From positions 62,001 to 126,000 of the forward strand of contig JAIQDT010000841.1 in assembly GCA_021521415.1 (NCBI GenBank): a stretch of DNA of 64,000 nt, read 5' to 3'. Shown here piece by piece: positions 47,985 through 59,139 of the stretch; the stretch's first letter is position 1; the number at the start of each line of letters is the position of its first letter. The notes beneath the pieces were generated by a model that had not been told where the DNA came from, did no database searches, and saw only the letters and a program-made list of their open reading frames with translations. This stretch comes from Bidens hawaiensis. Its lineage: Eukaryota; Streptophyta; Magnoliopsida; Asterales; Asteraceae. The translations under genes and the position numbers were made by a program.

Positions 47985-49640
47985 GTCTTTTTGAGGTTAA
48001 ATTTGTACATAAATGTTTTCATTTCCATTGGTAAAATTTTTGCACAAATTTAGGGAGGGGGGGATTAAAAAAATTCAAAAAGAGTGTGTGTGTTTTATAA
48101 ATTTTTAAAAAAATTAATATAAAATTTTTTACACTTTCGCTTAAAATTATGTCGGTTACTCAAGTTTGACGGGCATATACTTGTATATGTTTGGTCCTGT
48201 CATCTACTTGTAGACATACGAGATAGTCATTCTCCTGAAGACTGAAAACAACCGGGGCGATTGTGATATGTTTGGTTTTAATTCTTTTGCTTAAAATTAT
48301 GTCGGTTACTCAATGTTTGAGGGACATGTATTTCGATATATGTTTGGTCCTGTTATCTATCTATAGACATACGAGATAGCCATTTACCTGAAAATTAAAA
48401 GTGACTAGGTCGACTAAGTTTGAAATTATCTTATGTAACACAAGTGGAAAGTGATATGACTATTCAGTTAAGAGCTTTTTTATAAGTTAAAACTATTTTC
48501 AAATGATAATTGATCCAAACTTTGAAAAATGATAGTAACATTGATTCTGTGTGCCTAACGTGTGAAGTTACTAGGCATAAAAGGCTTTAGAACATTCATT
48601 GATTTGCATTGTAGCTTTCCATGATGCGTAAAAGTTGAAGTGATACAAACTAAATCTGCTAAACTTACTGTGGAGAGTCATTTTGAAGAAATGTACATGT
48701 ATTTAGATATATCTCTCCGAATGATAGGTAGAAAAGTAATTACTCAGTCATACACGAGTCCGTTAGTGTCTTGATCTCTAAAAATATTATGTTTTTGAAT
48801 TATAAAAAAAATAAAAAATAAAAAAAGTAAAGAAAAAATTGTGTATATATAATATTGTGTTATTAAATTTCATTTTTTTTCAAAAGCTTAGAGGGTCAGA
48901 CTAGAACTACAAGGGTGGGGCATTCAAATAAGTCTTAAACACTCTTAATGTAAGACCTGTAAGTCCAGATGGCTTGAAAGTCTAACGTTCAACCTACTAG
49001 CTTAATAAAATTTGGTTTATAAAAAGAAAATCTTTTGATCAAGCACTAGGGGGTTGGAGTCAAATTGGGATAATCTTGGGAAAACCAAATACGCTTTAAG
49101 AATATATATGAGGCATCACAGGTCCATGAGTGATGTCCATTTAATATTTATGGCTAATTGAACATAACTCGTATCACTGATGCAATGAAAATCATGCTAA
49201 GTTTACTATACCTGCTATCAACCTGTTTCCCTATGTCGTAATAATGCTAAGTTTACTATACCTGCTAAGTTTACTATACCTAAATGGCTGAATCATTGTG
49301 AAAGCATCTTAATCAATATGATTCCATGTTCGGATATTTTTTTAAGAGGTTGCATGTTTATCAACACTGAAATCTGATCCCAAAATTTGCTAATTACAAG
49401 AAGACCAAGTGATTAATTTTTTCTTGTACCATTATTTCTACTTTTATTTTGTTTTTATCATTATTTGTTTTTTTATTTTATTTTTTAGCTCATGATTACT
49501 CTTGTTGAAACGAATGCTATAAGAGATTTTTTTAACATGGATCAAGCCATGTTTGGGCTTGAAAATCAGTTCTTGGCCCAAGTCAGAGTAGCCCATAGCT
49601 GTTTTGTGATGAAGGAAACTTGATTTTGATAGTTTGGCCC
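47985..49640 (+). other. Conserved non-coding pol-ORF3 spacer of Copia A
   Basis: No ORF. A PPT-like run GGGAGGGGGGG lies near 48052. A module of about 150 nt occurs twice (from about 48136 and 48285) with TTAAAATTATGTCGGTTACTC. Further blocks match Copia B and C (for example GAAGTGATACAAACTAAATC and ACCAAATACGCTTTAAGAAT). Homopolymer runs occur near 48800. Confidence 0.65.
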
Positions 49641-49652
49641 AAGTACTACACG

Positions 49653-50330
49653 TGTTTTCGGCCTGTCAGTGTTTTCGGCCCAGTCTTAATGTTTGAAGTT
49701 TAAAAGGCATCAACATGCATTATTGATGTTATTATCTTGAATCTGAGATCTCTCAAGCCGAAAACCCTAGGTTTCTAATTCCTTCATCCTTGTTCTCATC
49801 AAAATCATATTTGTATCTCCAAATCGTTGATATTAAAAGGTATATGAAATATTGGCAGAGGTTCTTGAGTTACTGTGAAACCCTACTTGATTGGAATGCA
49901 TGGTTTAAATTCATAAACTGATTAAACTATACACATGTTTAGGATGTAAAATTATGATGTTTGTGTGTTGCGTGTTTGAACTCTTATGAGTTTCTTGAGG
50001 TTGCAGGTTTCACTAACAATGGCGGTTTTGGTGATTTAGAGAAGATTACACAATTTTCGAGACGGAATCCAAGGGTTTTCTTAAGGGTTTCAAGGTCGAG
50101 ATCTTTAGAGATCTCGAGATCTTGAGTTATCGAGATGGTTGACCGAAAACAATGGGTCAAACTAAAAAGTCTTAAGATCGTCAGAAATATCAAGGTTTCT
50201 CGGTCAAACTTTGACCGAGAACCAACATTGAGTGACCGAGAATGAGTTCTCGGTAGTACAGGACTTTTCATGAAAAGTGTTGGACAGAAAACTCTTTATA
50301 TGGACCGAACACTCACTTTACGGACCGAAA
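49653..50330. repeat. TTCTCGGTC/GACCGAGAA motif array upstream of Copia A ORF3
   Basis: About ten copies in both orientations. At 50197-50221 two 12-nt arms, TTCTCGGTCAAA and its exact complement, flank one C. The motif is the one in the leader array at 23749-24005. Confidence 0.75.
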
Positions 50331-50484
50331 TCTCTGTTATTTGACAAAAAAAAATTTGGGGACCAAAAACAACAATAATTTGATTTATTTAAATATAACC
50401 TAGACAAATTTGCAAATAAGGACCTATGTTGTCTATATTTTGTTTCCAATCCCTGTTCTTTAAACATGATGTCCATTCCATATT

Positions 50485-50488
<4 letters not shown>

Positions 50489-50530
<42 letters not shown>
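50489..50530. repeat. (AT)n microsatellite
   Basis: About 21 AT units, 59 bp before the ORF3 start. Confidence 0.95.
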
Positions 50531-50534
<4 letters not shown>

Positions 50535-50588
50535 AGTATTTATTTGGTTAAGTGAATATATTATTAACTTGACTCGTTTGTTGCGGTT

Positions 50589-53118
50589 ATGGCTGATCAG
50601 GCACCATTGAAGTTTGTTGATACTCACAACATTTCTGGATGTTTATATGATCCACCTCTCGTTCACAAGGAATTCAAGTACAAGATAGTGGGGCTCAACA
50701 CGTGCAGAATTTCTCATGATTTACGAGAAACCCCTATCATTTGCAAGAAGATGGTGACAGAGTATTGGAATAATGCTTCCATTAACCAGAGGGGTGCTGG
50801 AGGAGCTATGACAATTGACTCGAAGATCCAAAAAAGCCTATTATCATCTTAGAGGCAATTATTTGTGAGGTTCTGTAGTTTGTGATCAACCCGACTACCC
50901 AAGAGAATACTCTACTGATGCGGTTGCTGAAGTAGCTCTAAGATTGGGATATGAAGGATCCTACCGTCCAGCCATCAAGAATTTATTCCATGCCTACTGG
51001 AGGTTTTTGATTCACACATTATTCACGTATGTCTCAGAACGAAATGGGGGTTCAGATGAGATCAGCCACATTCAAATGTCGGTTGTGATTGCTTTGATCA
51101 TGGACGGGAACTACAACTATTCCAAGTTTTTGTTCGTTGAGATGATGAGCAACCTCAAGTGAAAGAAGAAAGAGATGTTCCTGATGTACCCGAGGTTTAT
51201 ACAGATGATATTCGACTCTCAATATCCTGACCTCGTCAAATCTATAGAAACACTCGATCTGAAGGCTATGGGTCCCAATACATGTGGGTTGATGAAGCAA
51301 TCACGAAAGGGGGGCAAAGTTGTATACAAATGACTTCACAAATTAGTCAAATTTTAAAGATTTTAGGAAACTGAGGTTGTCTCTACTTTTGCCAGTGCCT
51401 CAATTGCTGATGAGCATGTGACACCCGCTCAGAGGTTCACTGCAGCTTATGAGACTATTTATGACGATGATGAGCCAGATAGTTCTCCATCACAACACAT
51501 GGAGATTGAGCACCAGGAAGAACAAAATGTACCTACTGCTGATCAAATGAAATATTTTGAGATGTTTAAAGATCAGCTTCAGTCGACTGCATTGAAGCCT
51601 CATTAATTAGTCACTGTGACACAAGATGAAGATCTTCAAGAAGAACCAGCCACCTATCGCATTCCAAGAAAAAGGTGAAAGAAAGATCCAAGACCGGGTG
51701 TACTGGTTACAGAAACTACACCAATGCGCCAACACAAAGATTCTGAGCCTAAAACTACTGAAGCTCAAATTGATACAGGTCCGTCCACTACTGAACATCA
51801 AACTCAAGATCAGATATTTGATGAGATTTCTCATAAGTTCCAGTTTGAAGCAAATATTCAGTCCACAAACGAGCAATCAGGATCGTTTGAACCGATTGGT
51901 CAATCAAGTTCAAGCGCCGCTTACAAGATTGCACACATTCTGGCGATGCAATACAAGTTTTGCAAGATAAGGACAAGGGGATCGCTCTTGATGCTGAACC
52001 TGTTGATGTACAATCCTTACAACGACGAGTCTTTGAACTTGAACAAGACTCGGTTGTGAAGGATGTTCGAATTCAATAGCTTGAAGCAAGTAACCCTGAT
52101 AAAGATTTAAAGATCAATGAACATCAAGCAAACATGGGCGGCCTCACTACTATGTACTTAGATCTCCAACAAAATCTCATTTAGAAATTTGGAGATGAAT
52201 TTAAAAGTGGCGAGGACATTGCTGAATGGACACCTGTTGATAATCAAGGTGGTAGTTTCAGTGCACGTCCTTCTTCAAACATAGACGCTTCTGAAACACC
52301 AAAACAATATCTTGCTGCCCCTCCAAAGACAGTCGAACAAAGTGAGAGAATTCAAAAGAAGATTCTTATTATAAACAACTCAAATTAGAATGTGGAATCT
52401 TCCGATCACCGAGATAAATTTATCGTTAAATTCAAAAAGGGGTTTTCTAACAAGTATGGTGATCGATCAGGTGTCGTGTCATGGAGATTTGATATCGATA
52501 AAGCCATGTGGCGGGTGAAAAGGAGGTCAGAAAATATCAAATACTATAGGAAGATGAATGATTTTGGATCATGGACGAGGGTTGACCTCGGTGATTTGAT
52601 TAATGCTCCTTTCACAACCCCAACAACGATAAAAAGGCTATCGATTTCTGGAACTTTTTGTGGAATCAAGTTGATCGAGGATTCCCGAATATGACCACGG
52701 CTGAATCATTTTTAAAGAAAGCCAAAGGGGTCTGAGATCCAAAGACGGGGATGACAATGGTCAACGCTATGTTGCCGACAACTAAAAAGGCAAGACACAT
52801 TCCACTTTATACAAGAATTCCCGATGGTGCTTTGGATGAGATGACGTTCTGGACGTATGATGGTGAGACGGCAATGATCATTATTCGTCTACAAAAAGGA
52901 AATTTCGATTTGTTGATCCACGTGATTTATTGAAGTTTGGTGATAAAGACATTAAAACTCTTAGCAACTTCCAAATCATGGCTGAACCGTTGTACGAGCC
53001 TGCTGCTAAAAAGTATACGAGAATGGTTGGATCGATTATCCGTACAGGTTTATGGGCTGGTCTTACAAAGAGGCGGACACAAATATTCTTGAGCACGATT
53101 GATGTTGAAGATACAAAC
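50589..53118 (+). pseudogene. Copia A ORF3 (env-position protein of unknown function), decayed
   Basis: It starts at ATG 50589 (MADQAPLKFVDTHN) and has several stops and shifts. The N-terminal conserved region (LGYEGSYRPAIKNLFHAYWR, FLMYPRFIQMIF, about 50944-51215) aligns with Copia B ORF3. A weakly conserved middle follows (51418-52390). The C-terminal module matches too (VSWRFDIDKAMWRVKRRS at about 52480-52540; KKYTRMVGSIIRTGLWAG at about 53010-53060). The CGTTTGTTG..GTTATGGCT context of the start is shared with Copia B. It ends just before the PPT. Confidence 0.75.
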
Positions 53119-53119
53119 C

Positions 53120-53130
53120 AAAGGGGGGAT
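53120..53130 (+). other. Copia A polypurine tract
   Basis: AAAGGGGGGAT directly before the 3' LTR. Confidence 0.85.
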
Positions 53131-53483
53131 TGTTGGGCTAGTATTAATGTGATTTGTACTTGTGTTGGGCTTATAATGTAACCAAGATCACATGGATCTC
53201 AGTGGGATTTTGGGTAGTATTGGGCTTCATGTAGTCTCTATATAAACTATGTAACTATGTTTACTATAGGGTTAGACGTGTGAGACGTACGAGAGAGATA
53301 TCGGTGGTTTTGTGTAACCCGTTGTGCTTAAGCACTAGACATTTAATATACGTTTGTTATGAAGCATATTCATCGTTTTACTACGGTATTTTTTTACATC
53401 TTATTGAATAAACTCGTTTTAGTTTCCGCCTAATCACGAGATTGTGTGATATCACATTGAAAGATCCGTTCAAAGGACTTACA
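53131..53483 (+). repeat. Copia A 3' LTR
   Basis: 353 bp, TGTTGGGC...CTTACA. Confidence 0.9.
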
Positions 53484-53488
53484 ATGTG

Positions 53489-54051
53489 TGTTTAACAATT
53501 TATGCCTAACGTGTTATATGATTATATGCTTTATTTGAATCCATCTAGGAGAGGTCCATCATAATCTCATAATAGTTTGATCATACGACTGTCGTAGTAG
53601 CCATCGTCCAGTTCATCTGGCATCGTGCTTACCGATAACTTATATACTTGCTCATTTGGTTGAATTATTTATCTCACTTGATACAGTTTGCACTTTTCTA
53701 TACTTATAATATATTCACTTATCTGGTTTTTTACTCACTCAACCTAGTGTTGACAAAATTATTGTATTTTTAACGCATATGCAGGTCACCGTATGTTATG
53801 ATTATCAAGATTTGTTCGAAGAAAATTAGGGTTGCATGCTAGAGAAGTTGATACAAGATTTATATTTTGATTTTGTTTTATTTGTTTATTTATGGAATTT
53901 TGTACTTTGTTTATTTGAACCTTATTTAATTATTTGAAATTGATTAGTAGATATTATCATTTTAAATATTACATGATAGTACCTTGACAGCTGAGAGATG
54001 AACAAGTGAATCGATGAACTTATGAAGAAGCGATAGGGCGGTGTTATAACA
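53489..54051 (+). mobile_element. Solo LTR S2, right arm
   Basis: Continues S2 after Copia A. It has a Gypsy-LTR-like CACTCAACCTAGTGTTGACAA phrase near 53735, close to the CTCACCAACCTTTGTGTTGACAA phrase of S1 near 31417. It ends at about GTTATAACA. Confidence 0.45.
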
Positions 54052-54492
54052 ATGATATGAGGGTAGAAACGTAATGTCATCAATTTTTAACGAGTCAACG
54101 CACATTTGACTAATGGTAGGGGGCATACTGAGCCCGCCGAAAAACTATAATGGTTCAATACGCGCAATTTAAGAATCAGTGGTTCAAACTACACCCGTCC
54201 ATATTATACAGGGAGGCAAATCAATTTTTTACTAATTTAAACTGCATTTTGAGTAGGGCTGTAAGCTACCGGACGTCCGACTGTCCATTTGATGGGCACT
54301 TCGTTTATGTTCTTTCGCTTAATAAACGAGACGAACACTGACAAAAATCATTTGTTCGGTAAGCTTAACGGACGGACATGGATAAAGGTCGCGTTCGTTC
54401 AATAGTGTTCGGTAACGTCTAGTAACTTCTGTCCAATTATGTTCGGTAACGTCCGTCCAATATAGTTTGATCAATAGTGTTGTGTATGTTAA
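54052..54492. other. Original flank beyond S2, with a MITE-like fragment
   Basis: 54052-54240 should be what once lay upstream of the GRF zinc-finger gene. About 54245-54480 begins TAGGGCTGTAAGC and repeats TTCGGTAACGTCC, like degraded hAT-type MITEs. No gene is seen. Confidence 0.35.
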
Positions 54493-54498
54493 AATTCC

Positions 54499-57400
54499 TT
54501 GAATAATGAAGAATTTGATGCTCATTTCTCGCGAAACACTAGCACTAACAAGAAGGAGACTGAAGACACTCTGAACAATGATCAGTTTATTCCTGTATAC
54601 CATGTTTTCTTAAATCAAGAATTATTTGATTTTGGAGAAGTAGAGACTATGAAAGAATATGAAAGAAGACATTCAAGATTTAGAGACAACTCAGATGATG
54701 TACCAATCAATTTGGAAAGAATAATTTTTGTCAAAAGCTCAGTTGAAAGACAAGACATCAAGATTGAGGCATTTGTGCCTTTCTCAATGGACTTTTATGG
54801 GCTCAAAAATAAAAGGACCATTGGAATTGAACCCCTAAGGCCAAGTGAAAGATTTAAAAGTGGGAAATCAAGTGAGAGCTTCAAAGGAAAGGTTTGGTGC
54901 AAGCATTGTGATGTGTATGGACATCATACTGATTCTTGTCATGAAAGGTTTACATTCAAACCATTTCATGTTCCTGATACAACCAAGTTTGGGCAAGACT
55001 TTGGTTTTTACAAGAAGAAATATGATGAGTATTTGGGTAAAGGAAAGAAGCCATCTGTTGATACTGACAGAGGGAATGAAGTAAACAGCAAAAAGAGAAC
55101 TGAAATTATTAACAAGAAAGAAAAGACAGTTGTTGAAGAGAAGAAGGTTCCAAAAATGAAACAACCAATCAGAATAAACCCTGATAAGGCTGTTAAGAGT
55201 GAGAAATCTATTAATCATGGGAAGCCAAAAGTGGGTGAAGTGAAAGTCAAAAGAGAGATGGTTAGGAGAAAGAAATCAAGAGAGTTGAATGGAGATGAAA
55301 GTTTTCTGTTGAAACATGAGTTTGAACCTAAAGGATTTCTCTGGAAACTAAGAAATGAAACAAAAGTGACATGTGAAACATTAGTGACAAATGTGAAGAG
55401 AAAGTATGTTGTGGAAGAATGCACTAGCATAGTTCCATATGTTAACAGATCATATGAAGCTGGCTATGAATATGATAATTCTGATGAATCATGTGAGATT
55501 GTTTATGAAGACCCCAAACCCAATGCAACAACTGATAATATTGATGATGATTTGCAAGTTGTTTCAGCTTGTGTTTCATTTGTTAACTGATCCTTTTCTT
55601 TAATTTGTGCAGGAACAGTCCACACCAATCAATGATGTATGGTATATGGACAGTGGATGTTCCAGGCACATGACTTGTGGCAAGAGGTCACTAGTGAACT
55701 ATGAAGAGAATTTTGAAGGACCAGTTTCATTTGGGAGTGATGAGAATGGAGGAAAGATTTTGGGGAAACTTATTCTAACCAATGGAAAAGTGTCATTTGA
55801 CAATGTGTTTTATGTGGAAGGATTGCAATATAACCTTTTGAGCATCTCTCAAATGTGTGATAAGGGTTATAAGGTTGGATTTGATGATTCTCACTGTTTC
55901 ATCCTCAAACCTGAATTTATGATTCCTCCAGATATGATTATGATGATGGCTCCTAGAAATGGAAACGTGTATGAATTGAAGATGAATGATGCAGTTTCTA
56001 GGGGTGGAACTTGTTTTGTGTCAAAGGCCACTGAAAATGAAACTAAATTATGGCACAGAAAGCACTTGTTAATTTAAAGAACATGAACAAACTTGTTAAA
56101 GGTGAACATGTAGTTGGTTTACCTACAAGGGAGTTCAAGTTTGATGACAAATGCATTTCATGTCAAAAGGGTAAGCAGCATAAGTCATCACGCAAAGCAA
56201 AACTTGTGAACTCAATTGCAAATATATTGGAAATGCTTCATATGGATCTCTTTGATCCTGTGAGTGTTCCTCTATAGGGAATAAAAGGTATTGCTTAGTG
56301 ATATTTGATGATTTTTCAAGATACACTTGGGTTTATTTTTTGAACTCCAAGGATGAGACTGCTGAATTGATCAAAGGTTGTGTAACAAGGATTGAGAACC
56401 AACTAGATGTGAAGGTGAAAGTGATGAGAAGTGACAATGGACCTGAATTCAAGAATGGAGTAATGACTGAATTCTGCCTTGTAAGAGGAATTCTACAATA
56501 ATTAAGTGCTCCTAGAACTTCTGAACAAAATGGTGTAGCTGAAAGAAGAAACGGAACACTCATTGAATCTGCAAGAACCATGTTAGAAGATGTTTATTTG
56601 CCTGTTACTTTTTGGGAAGAAGCTATCAACACTCCTTGTTATGTTCAGAACAGGGTTCTTCTCAACAAAAGCCAAGACAAGACTCCTTATGAGATTTTGT
56701 TCAAAAGAAAACCTTACATCAAGTTTCTCAAGCCATTTGTATGCAAGTGCTCATTATTAAATACAAAAGACTACTTGAACAAGTTTCAATTAAAATCTTT
56801 AGACTGTTTTTTTGTTGGATACTCCACACACTCAAAGGCTTATAGAGTATATATGAAGGATTACTTGAGTGTGATTGAATCTTCTAAAGTGATATTCAAT
56901 GAAAACCAGTTCGATACAGTTGATGGAGCATCCTGGTTATTTGATCTTGAGAAGTTAATCAAGTATTTCAAGATTTATCCTAAAGACTTTGATGAAACTT
57001 TGTATAGAACAAGTGTCCAAGAAGATAAGTTAGAAAAGAAGATTGATTTGGACAAGTTGTGGTCACAAGTTGCTGATAAGAATGTTGAATATTCATTTGA
57101 CAAGAATGCTTCTGATCATGAAGAAGAAGTTGAGCAAAATGACAATCTTGAGCAACCACATGTTCAAGAAGATCCTATCATTTATGATGAGCAAACAAAT
57201 GATCAAACTGATTAAGAGCAAGCTGTCAACAATGAAGGGGAACCTACTAACATGTTTGTTCAAAAACAAATTGAAAGACAACCAAACTTTGAAACTCTGT
57301 TTCAAAGTTTGAACATTGAAAACAATGTTGCTTCAACTTCACAACAGTTTGTTGAAGATTCATCTAAATTTCATGATGCAACTGCAGAGTTGATCATTAA

Positions 57401-58084
57401 GGAACCTGATCTCAATGATACAAATCTTGACTCTAATGTGTCTACTGATTTAATTGTGCAAACTTCCTATGTTGAAAGAAATTATCCACCTGAAAACATC
57501 ATTGGGGACAATAATGAAAGAGTTACAAGAAGTGCATCTGAATCTGCAAACATCTGTTTGTACTCTTGCTTCCTATCCCAAGTTGAACCCAAGAACATTG
57601 TTCAATCCTTAAAAGACAATAGTTGGGTGGAAGCAATGCAAGATGAGTTGGCTCAATTCAGAGATATGCAAGTGTGGGAACTTGTAGATAATCCAAGAAA
57701 CAAGTATGCCATTGGAACAAAATGGGTTTTTAGGAACAAGAGGGATGAAAGAAGGATTGTTATAAAGAATAAAGCAAGACTAGTTGCACTAGGCTGCTTA
57801 CAAGAGGAAGGAATTGATTTTGAGGAAGTGTTTGCACTAGTGGCAAGGCTAGAAACTATCAGAATCTTTCTAGCCTATGTTGCTTCAAAGAATATTAAAG
57901 TGTTTCAATTGGATGTTAAATCTGCCTTTCTAAATGGACAAATTGAAGAAGAGGTGTATGTGGCTCAACCTCTAGGCTTTGAGGATCCGAGTTTCCAAAT
58001 AGAGTCTACAAGTTAAGCAAAGCTCTATATGGACTTCATCAAGCTCCAAGAGCTTGGTATGATGAGTTATCAAACCACGAGCCT
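54499..58084 (+). pseudogene. Copia C gag C-terminus and pol to mid-RT
   Basis: An open stretch of 363 codons (54499-55590) holds a knuckle (CKHCDVYGHHTDSC, near 54900) and a Lys-rich tail. Then come protease/GAG-pre-integrase (VWYMDSGCSRHMTCG, about 55637), integrase with zinc motif (CISCQKGKQHKSS) and catalytic residues (LHMDLFDP, RSDNGPEF, NGVAERRN), and RT to [27 protein letters not shown] and [15 protein letters not shown]. The frame stops at about 58084; the YVDD box and RNase H are missing. Only a few stops and shifts occur. Confidence 0.85.
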
Positions 58085-58254
58085 GTTGCTATTTGGTCAC
58101 CAAGAATGAAAAATTTTATACATATGATAAAGAACAGATGTGAGCAATATGTTTATCTTTATTAACCAAAAGTTGAAATATTCACAAATTTAAAAAAAAT
58201 ACAAACATGTGGGTTAACTATAAAACTACAGAGATGGGGGCACAAAAATAAGTC
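58085..58254. other. RT truncation junction and start of the Copia C spacer
   Basis: RT homology ends near 58084 and A+T-rich non-coding sequence follows. Confidence 0.5.
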
Positions 58255-58262
58255 CTGTCACA

Positions 58263-58601
58263 TAGGGATGAGCGAAATCGGTACTGGTACCGGTTGGTAC
58301 CGGTACCGAAATCGGTACCGAACCGGTACCGCTACCGAAACCGTTACCGATTTCGTACCGTCGGTACCGAATCGGTACCAAAGTTTTAATTTTCGGTACC
58401 GGTACCTGTACGGTACGGGACGGAACCGGTATTTCCCGAATTTTTACCTTCAATTCTGGTACCGTCCCGGTCCCGTACCGGTACCGATACCGAACCGAAT
58501 ATCTAGGTACCGGTACCGGTACCAAGAATTCATGAATTTCGGGACCGAGATTTTCGGGACCGGGACCGGTTGGTACCGGTACGGTCCCTATCTCCTCCCT
58601 A
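58263..58601. mobile_element. hAT-type MITE built of GGTACC repeats
   Basis: 339 bp. TIRs are TAGGGATGAG and TAGGGAGGAG (complement of the right end), and an 8-bp TSD CTGTCACA is perfect (58255-58262 and 58602-58609). The interior is a dense run of GGTACCGGTACCG, ACCGAAATCGG and relatives, nearly self-complementary along its whole length. ORFs on both strands in it are products of the simple repeat. Confidence 0.8.
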
Positions 58602-58610
58602 CTGTCACAT

Positions 58611-59120
58611 CTTGAATGAAAGGCATGTAGGTCCGTATCGCGTGGCATGTAAGTCCGACGTTCAACCTCAATATGTTTGAAAGCTTTGAAAAGAAAAATT
58701 CGTGAAAATTTATATGTTCTGTCATAAAAATATTTTGACCAAATATTAGGGGATTGAAGTCAAGTTGGGGTGATCCGGGGAAAGCCAAATAAGCTTTGAG
58801 AAAAGATATGGGACATCATAGTACAATAAGTTTTATCCATTTTTGTATTATGCAAACCAATATGTAATGAATTTCATGCTAAGTCTAGACCTGCTATAAA
58901 CCTGTCTGATCTGTCATAATAATGCTGAGAATGAAGTATTGAGAAGTGACTTAATCAATATGATCCCATGTTGAGATATTTTCATAAATGAAAAAGAGTT
59001 GGAAAGAAATAACTGAAATTTGATCTCTTAATGCACCATTTGCTCTTAAACATTGAATCTTAATGATAAAACTGTGTGATAAATGGTTTAAGACAAAAAG
59101 AGTTGCATTTTAACCTTGAA
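58611..59120 (+). other. Conserved non-coding pol-ORF3 spacer of Copia C
   Basis: Blocks match Copia A (58740-59035 against 49050-49390), with GGATTGAAGTCAAGTTGGGG, AAGCCAAATAAGCTTTGAG and TTAATCAATATGATCCCATG. No ORF. Confidence 0.65.
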
Positions 59121-59139
59121 AATGCCTGAATATGTTAAT

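Larger units (their letters stand above)
9875..53483 (+). mobile_element. Copia A: Sirevirus-like LTR retrotransposon, decayed and multiply interrupted
   Basis: Bounded by LTRs 9875-10228 and 53131-53483 with a perfect 5-bp TSD ATGTG (9870-9874 and 53484-53488). PBS and PPT are in place. Without the insertions it holds, in order: leader (10229-10469 plus 23742-24099), gag (24100-27114), pol (41959-44503 plus 46888-47984), a long non-coding spacer and ORF3 (50589-53118). It hosts the Gypsy element, S1 with its own insertions, element N and a MITE. LTR divergence of about 10% by eye makes it the oldest dated element here. The lineage call (SIRE/Maximus) rests on the two separated CCHC knuckles, the tRNA-Met PBS, the G-rich PPT-like run after pol and the ORF after pol. 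Confidence 0.85.

Noticed and set aside
50489..50530. (AT)n run as a TATA promoter for ORF3
   Set aside because: A 21-unit microsatellite is more likely replication slippage and has no counterpart before ORF3 of Copia B.
31513..53130. ORF3 as a viral envelope gene
   Set aside because: The position fits, but no signal peptide, membrane span or glycoprotein-like pattern is visible in the A or B copies.
58226..58648. ORFs of 140 and 115 codons on both strands over the GGTACC region
   Set aside because: They are translations of a simple repeat (Arg/Tyr or Val/Pro runs) inside a MITE.
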